Shown here: positions 1 to 5,346 of the stretch, in pieces
Numbering within the stretch: position 1 is the stretch's first letter
Layout of the letters: each line of letters opens with the position of its first letter
NCBI GenBank assembly: GCA_947169835.1
Contig: CAMVRH010000040.1
Coordinates: 1-7,396, forward strand
Direction of reading: 5' to 3'
DNA: 7,396 nucleotides
From: an uncultured Lachnospira sp.
Lineage (GTDB): Bacteria; Bacillota; Clostridia; Lachnospirales; Lachnospiraceae
Position numbers and translations under genes: made by a program
Notes under the pieces: model-generated
Database searches by the model: none
Told to the model about the DNA's origin: nothing
The model's input: the letters and a program-made list of their open reading frames with translations, nothing else

Positions 1-220
1 TGGTGTGAAGCAACTCTTACTTGAATTCTTAAAATTCTCAGAAGCAAGAATCGGCACTTACTTTATGACTCTTGTCATCCTATTCATTGATAAAATGACA
101 TTCAATCATCCAAAGACAGCTAAAATGATTGGTCTTATTTTGACCATTATCTTAAATTATATATTTAGTAAATTATTTATATTTAGTAAAAAGGAGCCAA
201 AACAAAATGAAGAGAACTAA
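1..220 (+). CDS. GtrA-family membrane protein, C-terminal part (5' truncated by window edge)
   Basis: The reading frame is open at the left edge of the window, so only the last 72 or so residues are visible. They contain two hydrophobic segments (about residues 17-32 and 40-60) and end in NYIFSKLFIFSKKE followed by a charged tail. This matches the end of the GtrA fold, in which the last membrane helix closes with an N-(F/Y)-x-x-(S/N)-(K/R)-x-x-(V/I)-F pattern. GtrA proteins are small, usually four-helix membrane proteins proposed to flip undecaprenyl-phosphate-linked sugars; some are fused behind a family 2 glycosyltransferase, which cannot be tested here. The GTG at position 5 is an internal Val codon, not a start. 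The gene overlaps the next by 14 nt, so the two are very likely co-transcribed and translationally coupled. The family call rests on a fragment but is supported by the YfhO-type neighbour. Confidence 0.75.
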   Translation, partial: GVKQLLLEFLKFSEARIGTYFMTLVILFIDKMTFNHPKTAKMIGLILTIILNYIFSKLFIFSKKEPKQNEEN

Positions 221-2894
221 GAAGAAATTCTCAATGCAAGCATGGCTTAAAGCAAATAAATTTTATTTACTTGCTTTTATTTTGCCTGTAGTTTCTATGC
301 TAGTTGTTTTTGCATTCAAGGGAATTGCACCATTCGGTAATTTAACTTATCTAAGGAGTGACTGCTATCACCAGTACACACCTTATCTAGAGATTCTAAG
401 AGATAAGTTGCACAGCGGCGGCAGCCTACTTTATACATGGGAGATTGGTGGCGGAATGAACTTTATCGCTATCATGGCTTACTACTTAGCCAGCCCAGCC
501 AATATTTTAACTTTGATTTGGCCTAGCAATATGGCTGATATTACTGATTTCTTTATCGTAGTTAAAATGGGACTTGCTGGTTTCTCAATGACTTACTTCT
601 TAACAAAGAGATTCGGTAAGGAAGGTGCTACTCCAGTGGCATTCGGTATGGCTTACGCATTGTCAGCATACTTTGCAGCATTCAGTTGGAACATTATGTG
701 GCTTGACTGTATGTGGCTACTTCCATTTATCATTCTCGGATTAGAGAAATTAGTTAGAGAAGGAAAAGCATTAATGTATTGTATAGCATTAGGTTTGGGA
801 ATATTCTCAAACTACTACATCGGCATTATGCTTTGCCTATTTAGTGTATGCTACTACATCTATCTATTTGCTGTAACAGAAATCCCTGGCAAAGAAGATA
901 CATTTAAGAGCAAGGCTTTTGCCAGACTCAAACTAACTGGTAGATATGCACTATACTCACTTATAAGTGGTGGTCTTGCAATGGTTGTCATTCTTCCAGA
1001 GTACTTCAACCTTATGCTTACAAAATCAGCAGACACTACATTCCCAACAGAGATTACAGAGTACTTCTCTTTGATTTATACATTCTTTAGATCACTAATT
1101 ACAATCCCTGTAGCGGACCTTAACTTCTATCACGACCCTAACGTTTACGCTTCAGTGGCTGTATTTATTGTGATTCCATTGTTCTGGCTATGTAAAAACA
1201 TCAGCATCAAAGAGCGTGTTGCAAAAACAATCTTTATGCTCTTTATGCTACTAAGTTTCAATATAAATATACTTGATTACATTTGGCACGGTTTCCATTT
1301 CCCTAACAGTCTACCTTGTAGACAGTCATTCCTATATATCTTCTTGATTTTGACTATGGGTTACGAGGCTGCAATGCATATCAAGGACTTCAAATACAAA
1401 CATATCATTGGTGCTACTGGCGGAGCTATTGCACTTCTACTTTTATTCGAGCAAATCTTCGACAAAGACAAGATAGAAATGTTTACTAAGCCAACTACTA
1501 GCATCACTATGGTTCGAGTAGTATTCTTGAGCATTACATTCATAGTAATTTATGCATTTATTATGTGCCTATACAAATACAAACCTCAGATGAAGGGATT
1601 CTTTGCATATTTAATGATACTTGCACTATTCTGTGAGTTGACTTTGAATATGAATCATACTTCTATCCCATCATCTTCAGATAGAACAGGATACTATGCT
1701 GAAAAAGAGCCTATAGCTAGACTTAATGAAATAGCTGAAAAGCAATCTAAAAAAGAAGGTGTCGGATTCTACCGAAGCGAAATGAAAGAACACGACACAA
1801 GAAATAATGGTGCTAGATACAACTACAATAGTATTTCAACATTCTCATCAGTATCATCAGCAGCTATCCAAGATTACTATGCAAAGATTGGTATGCAGAC
1901 ATCGTTCAACGCATACTCATACTTAGGACATACTCCTCTTACTGCAGCTATGTTCGCAGTAAAATATGAGTTTGCTAAAGCTGAGCCATCTATTCCAAAG
2001 GATATGACTAGAATAGATAAGACTTCTCAGTTGCCTACGGCAAATGCTAATGGACAAGCTGGTGACGGATCAATGGGATTATATGAATACAACAAAACAC
2101 TTCCACTAGGATTTGTAATAGATTCAGGAACTATGTCTAATTGGGACTTAGATACTGGCAATCCATTTGTTTGCCAGAACAGTTTCGTCAAGAGTTCTAC
2201 TGGATTGGACAAGCAGATTTTCCATCAATTAAAGAGTGGTGAATCTAGTGGCAAATTCATTGCTGAGTACAACCTAGAGGCAAGCGACAATTTCCAAGAC
2301 ACTGGATCAAATACTGTGGATGCTTACTTCTTCTGTCAGACAGAGGCAGAAAACTTAACTGCTACAGTTTCTGGGAAGACTGAAAAGACATGTTCATTCT
2401 CGGCTACAAACCAGAACTACATTTGTCATATAGGAGAAATTGAAAAAGGTTCTAAAGTAGAAATAACTGGTGGCGACAGCAAAGAAGTAACAACATGCTA
2501 TGCTTACGCCTTTGACGAGGATGCTTGGCAAGAAGCATTTGATGTACTAAATTCACAACCATTAAAGGTAACTGAGTGGGAAGATACAAAGATTACTGGT
2601 ACAGTTGATGCCACAAATGCAGGACTTCTATACACTTCTATTCCATATGAAGAAGGCTGGACAGTCTATCTAGATGGCAATGAAGTGGAACCAGGAAAGA
2701 TTTGTAAAGATTCTCTAATCGGAATTTCAGTTACACCTGGTAAGCATAAAGTTGAATTTAGTTATTGTCCAAAAGGATTTGTGCCGGGATTAATTATCTC
2801 GATATTATCTCTAATAATACTTGTGCTACTTGCAAATCGAGAAAAAATAATGGCACTTATAGAAGACAAAAAAAGAAAAAAGAAAACAAACTAA
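207..2894 (+). CDS. YfhO-family polytopic membrane protein (putative GT-C-type glycosyltransferase)
   Basis: A complete 895-residue protein with a basic N-terminus (KRTKKK), a first helix at about 19-38, many further helices up to about residue 490, a large extracytoplasmic domain (about 490-855), one last helix (about 858-878) and a Lys/Arg-rich tail. YfhO-family signatures are visible: SDCYHQY with Asp52 in the first outer loop, then YTWEIGGGMNF and AYYLASPANI (about 76-100), and the MWLDCMWLLP block with Asp167. The two acidic residues are the likely catalytic or metal-binding positions of a GT-C fold. Characterised relatives transfer a sugar from a polyprenyl-phosphate carrier to lipoteichoic acid or another wall polymer on the outer face, working with a GT2 enzyme and a GtrA-type flippase. 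The adjacent GtrA gene fits this; substrate and acceptor are inferred, not visible. The ATG at 207 has AAGGAG at 191-196, ten bases upstream. Length is usual for the family and no damage is seen. Transcription originally ended at a hairpin just after the stop, now split by an insertion sequence. Confidence 0.9.
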   Translation: MKRTKKKFSMQAWLKANKFYLLAFILPVVSMLVVFAFKGIAPFGNLTYLRSDCYHQYTPYLEILRDKLHSGGSLLYTWEIGGGMNFIAIMAYYLASPANILTLIWPSNMADITDFFIVVKMGLAGFSMTYFLTKRFGKEGATPVAFGMAYALSAYFAAFSWNIMWLDCMWLLPFIILGLEKLVREGKALMYCIALGLGIFSNYYIGIMLCLFSVCYYIYLFAVTEIPGKEDTFKSKAFARLKLTGRYALYSLISGGLAMVVILPEYFNLMLTKSADTTFPTEITEYFSLIYTFFRSLITIPVADLNFYHDPNVYASVAVFIVIPLFWLCKNISIKERVAKTIFMLFMLLSFNINILDYIWHGFHFPNSLPCRQSFLYIFLILTMGYEAAMHIKDFKYKHIIGATGGAIALLLLFEQIFDKDKIEMFTKPTTSITMVRVVFLSITFIVIYAFIMCLYKYKPQMKGFFAYLMILALFCELTLNMNHTSIPSSSDRTGYYAEKEPIARLNEIAEKQSKKEGVGFYRSEMKEHDTRNNGARYNYNSISTFSSVSSAAIQDYYAKIGMQTSFNAYSYLGHTPLTAAMFAVKYEFAKAEPSIPKDMTRIDKTSQLPTANANGQAGDGSMGLYEYNKTLPLGFVIDSGTMSNWDLDTGNPFVCQNSFVKSSTGLDKQIFHQLKSGESSGKFIAEYNLEASDNFQDTGSNTVDAYFFCQTEAENLTATVSGKTEKTCSFSATNQNYICHIGEIEKGSKVEITGGDSKEVTTCYAYAFDEDAWQEAFDVLNSQPLKVTEWEDTKITGTVDATNAGLLYTSIPYEEGWTVYLDGNEVEPGKICKDSLIGISVTPGKHKVEFSYCPKGFVPGLIISILSLIILVLLANREKIMALIEDKKRKKKTN

Positions 2895-2899
2895 TACAT

Positions 2900-2920
2900 A
2901 AAAAAAGGATTAGCAAATGC
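2900..2920. terminator. Left part of a bidirectional intrinsic terminator split by the insertion sequence
   Basis: A run of seven A (2900-2906) is followed by the stem arm GGATTAGC (2907-2914), the loop AAAT (2915-2918) and the first two bases of the other arm. The matching arm GCTAATCC and six T lie at 4280-4293, beyond the insertion sequence. Rejoined, they make a perfect 8-bp stem with a 4-base loop and A7/T6 flanks, which works as a terminator on either strand. It lies 5 nt after the stop of the YfhO gene. In the present sequence the two arms are about 1.37 kb apart, so the original hairpin cannot form in the usual way. Confidence 0.8.
2913..2920. repeat. Left copy of the 8-bp target-site duplication GCAAATGC
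   Basis: GCAAATGC directly precedes the TGCACT end of the insertion sequence and recurs in the same orientation directly after the other end (4274-4281). The repeat is centred between 2916 and 2917, which is also the symmetry axis of the original terminator hairpin. Eight bases is longer than the 3-5 usual for IS3-family elements. Confidence 0.75.
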
Positions 2921-2945
2921 TGCACTGGTAAGATAAAAGTAGACA
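2921..2945 (+). repeat. Left terminal inverted repeat of the IS3-family element
   Basis: Compared with the reverse complement of 4249-4273, 21 of 25 positions match. There is an exact terminal TGCACT and an exact inner block TAAAAGTAGACA (2934-2945); the mismatches are at repeat positions 7, 10, 12 and 13. The conserved inner block is the probable transposase binding site and the tip is the cleavage end. The variable middle contains TAAGAT (2929-2934), which may act as a -10 element in the circular form. Confidence 0.88.
2929..2934 (+). promoter_or_regulatory. Candidate -10 element (TAAGAT) of the IS circle-junction promoter
   Basis: TAAGAT matches the consensus TATAAT at 4 of 6 positions and points into the element. 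In the linear insertion there is no good -35 at the right distance. In a circle with abutted ends, the perfect TTGACA at 4262-4267 would lie upstream, with 6 + 8 bases plus the linker between them, which gives 17 bp for a 3-bp linker. Such junction promoters are known in IS3-family members; here it is inferred from spacing. Confidence 0.45.
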
Positions 2946-2973
2946 TGTTAAAAAAAGACATGTCTGCTTTTTT
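2939..2973 (+). terminator. Terminator-like hairpin in the IS leader, upstream of orfA
   Basis: GTAGACATGT (2939-2948) pairs with ACATGTCTGC (2958-2967) over ten positions, one of them a G-T pair, around the A-rich loop 2949-2957, and is followed directly by six T (2968-2973). This is a standard intrinsic terminator shape. It would stop readthrough entering from the upstream YfhO operon, so limiting transposase expression from outside and perhaps replacing the host terminator that the element destroyed. The first arm overlaps the inner part of the left inverted repeat. Confidence 0.6.
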
Positions 2974-3004
2974 CATGTTAAGATTTATTTAAGGAGGTGT
3001 TACT

Positions 3005-3379
3005 ATGGCTAGACCAAAAGGAGGGAAAAACCGCAGATGGACAAATGAGGAAAGACTTAAATATGTTCATATGTATTTAAATCAAGGATTTTCGGCAAAA
3101 GAATTATTGAATGATTATGGCGTTCCTCTAGGAACTCTTGATGGATGGGTAAGAAGATATCAAAAAGGTGGCGAGGAAGCGTTAAACCCAGATAAACTAC
3201 ATTCAGGTAATTCATATTCAGCGCTGTATACAAGCAAATCGTTAAGTGAAAACGAAAAACTCACATTACTAGTTGAAAAACTGCAAATAGAAAATGAACG
3301 ATTAAAAAAAGGATACACAGTGAAAGGAGTTGGTGCAAACAAGGAGTTCGTTACTTTAAAAGACTTGAATTCGAAATAA
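3005..3379 (+). CDS. IS3-family transposase OrfA (helix-turn-helix DNA-binding subunit)
   Basis: A 124-residue protein with a basic N-terminus (MARPKGGKNRRW), a helix-turn-helix at about residues 13-51 (ERLKYVHMYLNQGFSAKELL, then the recognition-helix region GTLDGWVRRY), and a leucine-zipper-like segment at about 79-101 ending in ENERLKKG. In IS3-family elements this product binds the terminal repeats and often represses; the same N-terminus is also the DNA-binding part of the OrfAB transposase. The start is well supported: AAGGAGGTG at 2991-2999 is an excellent ribosome binding site five bases before the ATG. The frame ends at TAA 3377-3379, nine codons after the slippery heptamer that permits entry into the orfB frame. 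The tail GYTVKGVGANKEFV appears to be part of the conserved protein, which favours a frameshift after it rather than before. Confidence 0.9.
   Translation: MARPKGGKNRRWTNEERLKYVHMYLNQGFSAKELLNDYGVPLGTLDGWVRRYQKGGEEALNPDKLHSGNSYSALYTSKSLSENEKLTLLVEKLQIENERLKKGYTVKGVGANKEFVTLKDLNSK
3341..3361 (+). promoter_or_regulatory. Programmed -1 frameshift cassette joining orfA to orfB
   Basis: The heptamer T TTA AAA (3355-3361) has the X XXY YYZ form in the orfA frame and is followed by G. AAGGAG at 3341-3346 lies eight bases upstream, about where internal Shine-Dalgarno sequences stimulate -1 frameshifting in bacteria. After the slip, the frame continues FKRLEFEIIDTLKEQY into the OrfB sequence without a stop. 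A run of seven A at 3304-3310 could also slip, but it has no upstream Shine-Dalgarno match and would replace conserved OrfA residues with an unlikely Trp/Cys-containing stretch. Confidence 0.6.
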
Positions 3380-3387
3380 TAGATACA

Positions 3388-4236
3388 TTGAAAGAACAAT
3401 ATACAATAAGCGAATTGTGTAGAGCAATGAATGTTAACAGGTCAGGATATTATAAATGGAAAAGCAGAAAAGGAACCCAGAACAGATACGAAAAAGATAG
3501 AGATCTTCTTACTTCGCTATTATACGAAGCACATATAAAACATAAATCATATGGATATCATAAATTAGCAAAAATAGTTAGAGATGAAACCGGGTGGATG
3601 TTTTCTGATAATCTTGCTCATAAATGCTGTAAATATGCAGGTATAAAAGCAAAGATAAGGCATTACAATTGGAAGGGCAAAAAATACGGAGATGAAAACA
3701 AACAGTTTCCTAATGTAGTAAATGGAAAATGGAATGCTGAGACTCCCCTTCAATTAATAGCTTCTGATATGACTGTAATTAGGCATAAAGGAAAAAGTTA
3801 TGAATGGACATATCTTTTAGACACATTCAATAACGAAATAATATCAAGTCATATTTCTAACAGACAAGGAGATAGACGACCATACTTTAATTGTCTAAAT
3901 GATTTAATTGAAAAAATAAAGGAACAGAAAGCCCCCGTCACGTTGCATACAGACCAAGGGTCAGTCTATTCCTCAGCAGCCTTCTATACTGCTCATAAAC
4001 ATTGTAACATAATTAGATCCATGTCGCGAGTTGGAACCCCAACAGATAATCCAGTCATCGAATCAATGAATGGGTGGATTAAAGCTGAAATGTATTCTGA
4101 AGGATGGTATAAAAAATACGAAACAGCCGAGGAAATGATAAAAGAATATGTAAAATACTACAATAACATTCGTCCTGCTTATAAGTTGCAATACAAAAGC
4201 CCAATCCAGTATAAAACTGAAATGGGCTTTGCATAG
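3388..4236 (+). CDS. IS3-family transposase OrfB (DDE integrase-core catalytic part)
   Basis: Counting from the TTG at 3388, this is a 282-residue rve-type integrase core. The N-terminal part shows the ELCRAMNVNRSGYYKW block (about 9-24) and SYGYHKL (54-60). The catalytic triad is intact: Asp127 in IASDMTVI, Asp189 in LHTDQGSVYSS and Glu225 in NPVIESMNGW. The spacing is D-61-D-35-E, with Lys232 seven residues after the Glu, as in the family. The YNNIRPAYKLQYKSPIQY block near the end is the usual C-terminal signature. The frame is open from 3298 and lies -1 to orfA. The TTG has no ribosome binding site, and FEIIDTL upstream of it looks like genuine protein, so the real product is most likely the OrfAB fusion from 3005 made by frameshifting at 3355-3361. 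The protein cuts and joins the element's ends. No damage is seen. Confidence 0.93.
   Translation: MKEQYTISELCRAMNVNRSGYYKWKSRKGTQNRYEKDRDLLTSLLYEAHIKHKSYGYHKLAKIVRDETGWMFSDNLAHKCCKYAGIKAKIRHYNWKGKKYGDENKQFPNVVNGKWNAETPLQLIASDMTVIRHKGKSYEWTYLLDTFNNEIISSHISNRQGDRRPYFNCLNDLIEKIKEQKAPVTLHTDQGSVYSSAAFYTAHKHCNIIRSMSRVGTPTDNPVIESMNGWIKAEMYSEGWYKKYETAEEMIKEYVKYYNNIRPAYKLQYKSPIQYKTEMGFA
4196..4230 (-). terminator. Hairpin at the end of orfB, terminator-like on the - strand
   Basis: AAAGCCCA (4196-4203) pairs exactly with TGGGCTTT (4223-4230), and a second inner pairing is CAGT (4207-4210) with ACTG (4216-4219). Read on the - strand, the stem runs into TTTTG, giving a short U-tract. This could stop antisense transcription entering the element from the lipoprotein operon, whose own terminator the insertion destroyed. 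On the + strand the stem is followed by GCATAGTC before T6, so it is a poorer terminator there. The arms lie within the last codons of orfB, so coincidence with coding sequence cannot be excluded. Confidence 0.35.
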
Positions 4237-4248
4237 TCTTTTTTACAC

Positions 4249-4273
4249 TGTCTACTTTTAGTTGACAAGTGCA
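4249..4273 (-). repeat. Right terminal inverted repeat of the IS3-family element
   Basis: Reverse-complemented, this begins TGCACT and contains the same TAAAAGTAGACA block as the left end, with four mismatches in 25. On the + strand it ends AGTGCA, giving the CA terminus expected for the family. It begins 12 bases after the orfB stop and carries TTGACA (4262-4267) pointing out of the element. Confidence 0.88.
4262..4267 (+). promoter_or_regulatory. Outward -35 element (TTGACA) in the right IS end
   Basis: This is a perfect -35 hexamer six bases from the right tip and directed outward. In the current insertion, no acceptable -10 lies 16-18 bp downstream in host DNA (position 4285 onward reads TCCTTT), so it is probably silent here. 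Its likely partner is the TAAGAT of the left end when the element is circular. Confidence 0.5.
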
Positions 4274-4281
4274 GCAAATGC
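4274..4281. repeat. Right copy of the 8-bp target-site duplication GCAAATGC
   Basis: An exact direct copy of 2913-2920, abutting the AGTGCA end of the element. Only one copy is needed to rebuild the terminator hairpin, as expected for a duplication made on insertion. Confidence 0.75.
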
Positions 4282-4293
4282 TAATCCTTTTTT
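4274..4293. terminator. Right part of the split bidirectional terminator
   Basis: The second copy of the loop is followed by the stem arm GCTAATCC (4280-4287) and six T (4288-4293). Together with 2900-2914 this was the shared terminator of the convergent YfhO and lipoprotein operons. On the - strand the arm lies ten bases beyond the last in-frame stop of the lipoprotein reading frame (4304-4306). Confidence 0.78.
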
Positions 4294-4303
4294 ATTTGTC
4301 TAA

Positions 4304-4504
4304 TTATTTTATCTGACTGTTATAGATTGATAATAGATTATAGTGTATGTATTCTCCGCCTGTTGGAAGTTTTACATTCTCTACAGATGATGAATTAAAG
4401 TCTGTATCTACATCATCTAAATACTTCTTATATTCTTTGTTGAAGCATTCTTTTTTATTCTTATCAATAAGTCTGTTTTTGTTTTCTAGACTTTCTTTCT
4501 TTAA
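4304..4504 (-). pseudogene. Severed C-terminal tail of the PrsA/SurA-like lipoprotein
   Basis: Directly after the TAA that ends the lipoprotein (4505-4507), the same frame stays open for 66 codons, from LKKESLENKNRLIDKNKKEC to YNSQIK, ending at TAA 4304-4306. The translation is not random: it is a charged helix (ENKNRLIDKNKKECFNKEYKKYL) followed by an acidic stretch. This is what normally follows the last strand of the peptidyl-prolyl isomerase-like domain in clostridial relatives, where a KKR..EAF...Y..F helix is common. It has no start codon with a ribosome binding site of its own. The simplest reading is that a single base change created the TAA and separated the tail; the stop falls where relatives often have Asn-Tyr, so TAT or TAC to TAA is a likely change. 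A sequencing error or stop-codon readthrough would give the same picture. Confidence 0.7.
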
Positions 4505-5335
4505 TTAATTATCAATACATTGAATTATGTAGTAATCTTTACCATCCTGAATGATTTTGCTAAGTTCTCCTGAGTCCATATCAAAAACATTTTTCTCAAA
4601 GTCTTTTTTTGCTTCGTTTTTGTAAATGATTCTTTGGTATATGTCATCATCACTAAACTGTTTAGCTTCTCTAGAAAATGGCTGATATCCATTCTTAACG
4701 TTCATTCTTGCAAACTTAAGCCATTTGTTAATGTATTTCATATCATGCTTTTCAGCACTCATTCTGATGTAATTAATCTTGGCTGCTCTAGTCTCTTCAT
4801 CACTCACTGTCACATCTTGATCTTCTGTAACCTTCTCGTATACTTTGTCGGCCAACTTATAATTTTTATAAATCTTAACCACATCTTTTTCTTTGGCTTT
4901 AGTAAACTCTTTCTCCGCATCGGTCAAACTAGAATAGTACTGACGAGCTGCACTCTTGATTGCCTCTTCTTCGCCACTAGAAAGTGTAACTAGTTTTTCC
5001 TTTGCCATAGAAGCCATGGTATATTTAACACTCATGTCCTCTTTCACTTGATCCATAATATACTGAGACAAAGTCTTATTCTTTGTAATCTTAGAGTTCC
5101 AGTCTACTGTTCCGCCAAATCCTGCTTTATATTTGTTGGCAGTGTTTAACACTTGAACCATATACTCAGGTTTATTACAAATTAGTTTATCTACCTTGAA
5201 CACTTGGTCATCGTTTAATCCGAAAAACGTTCCGATGATAGGTGTGTCCGAATTAATAGAACATCCACAACCAAAAAGCATGGCGGAAGATAAACATAGT
5301 GTTAAACCTAACGCTACTATTTTTCTAATTTTCAT
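4505..5335 (-). CDS. PrsA/SurA-like lipoprotein (peptidyl-prolyl isomerase-like foldase), prematurely stopped
   Basis: A 276-residue exported lipoprotein. The N-terminus is a lipoprotein signal peptide with basic residues 2-5, a hydrophobic core and the lipobox LFGC, placing lipidated Cys23 at the mature start. Residues 43-115 resemble the SurA/PrsA N-terminal helical domain (VFKVDKLICNKPEYMVQVLN, then a long helix), 120-172 form a charged helical linker, and about 175-276 resemble a degenerate parvulin domain ending in the strand pattern FDMDSGELSKIIQDGKDYYIIQCI. Relatives are extracytoplasmic foldases anchored to the membrane. The usual parvulin active-site histidines are not obvious, so a chaperone role is more plausible than isomerase activity. 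The ATG is supported by GTGGAG seven bases upstream, overlapping the stop of the HAD gene 11 nt away, so the two are translated from one message. The TAA at 4505-4507 is probably premature, because the same frame continues for 66 family-like codons. Confidence 0.75.
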   Translation of the reverse strand: MKIRKIVALGLTLCLSSAMLFGCGCSINSDTPIIGTFFGLNDDQVFKVDKLICNKPEYMVQVLNTANKYKAGFGGTVDWNSKITKNKTLSQYIMDQVKEDMSVKYTMASMAKEKLVTLSSGEEEAIKSAARQYYSSLTDAEKEFTKAKEKDVVKIYKNYKLADKVYEKVTEDQDVTVSDEETRAAKINYIRMSAEKHDMKYINKWLKFARMNVKNGYQPFSREAKQFSDDDIYQRIIYKNEAKKDFEKNVFDMDSGELSKIIQDGKDYYIIQCIDN

Positions 5336-5346
5336 ATTTTACTCCA

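Larger units (their letters stand above)
2921..4273 (+). mobile_element. Complete IS3-family insertion sequence (1353 bp)
   Basis: The element is bounded by imperfect 25-bp terminal inverted repeats that begin TG and end CA, as IS3-family ends do, and by an 8-bp direct repeat of the target. Inside are two consecutive reading frames, orfA (helix-turn-helix plus leucine-zipper-like segment) and orfB in the -1 frame (rve-type integrase core with D-D(35)E), with a frameshift cassette at their junction. Both frames are intact and the ends are well preserved, so the element looks recent and potentially active. Members of this family transpose by a copy-out, paste-in route through a circular intermediate with abutted ends. 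The element sits in the loop of the terminator between two convergent host operons and interrupts no protein-coding gene. Subgroup cannot be assigned with certainty; layout and sequence resemble the IS150-like part of the family. Confidence 0.93.

Noticed and set aside
2765..2992. A + strand frame overlapping the end of the YfhO gene and the left IS end.
   Set aside because: It lies out of frame inside a well-supported gene, then runs across the terminator arm and IS border, and shows no protein-like features.
2918..4276. Alternative IS borders TGCTGCACT...AGTGCAGCA with a 2-bp duplication.
   Set aside because: It rebuilds the same empty site, but needs an unusual 2-bp duplication and spoils the 17-bp spacing of the junction promoter. 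The extra inverted bases are explained by the palindromic target. It cannot be formally excluded from one copy.
2900..4293. Reading the outer A-run/GGATTAGC arms as part of a 45-50 bp terminal inverted repeat of the IS.
   Set aside because: The central GCAAATGC is repeated directly, not inverted, on the two sides. Deleting the element plus one copy gives a perfect terminator, and the TG...CA tips fit at 2921 and 4273. The outer symmetry belongs to the target hairpin.
4262..4300. Outward promoter from the right IS end driving host DNA.
   Set aside because: TTGACA is present, but no -10-like hexamer occurs 16-18 bp downstream, and no + strand gene follows because the neighbouring genes are on the - strand.
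4634..4993. A 119-codon + strand frame opposite the lipoprotein gene.
   Set aside because: It is antisense to a gene with a clear signal peptide, lipobox and ribosome binding site, and its Phe/Ser/Cys-rich translation is typical of a shadow frame.
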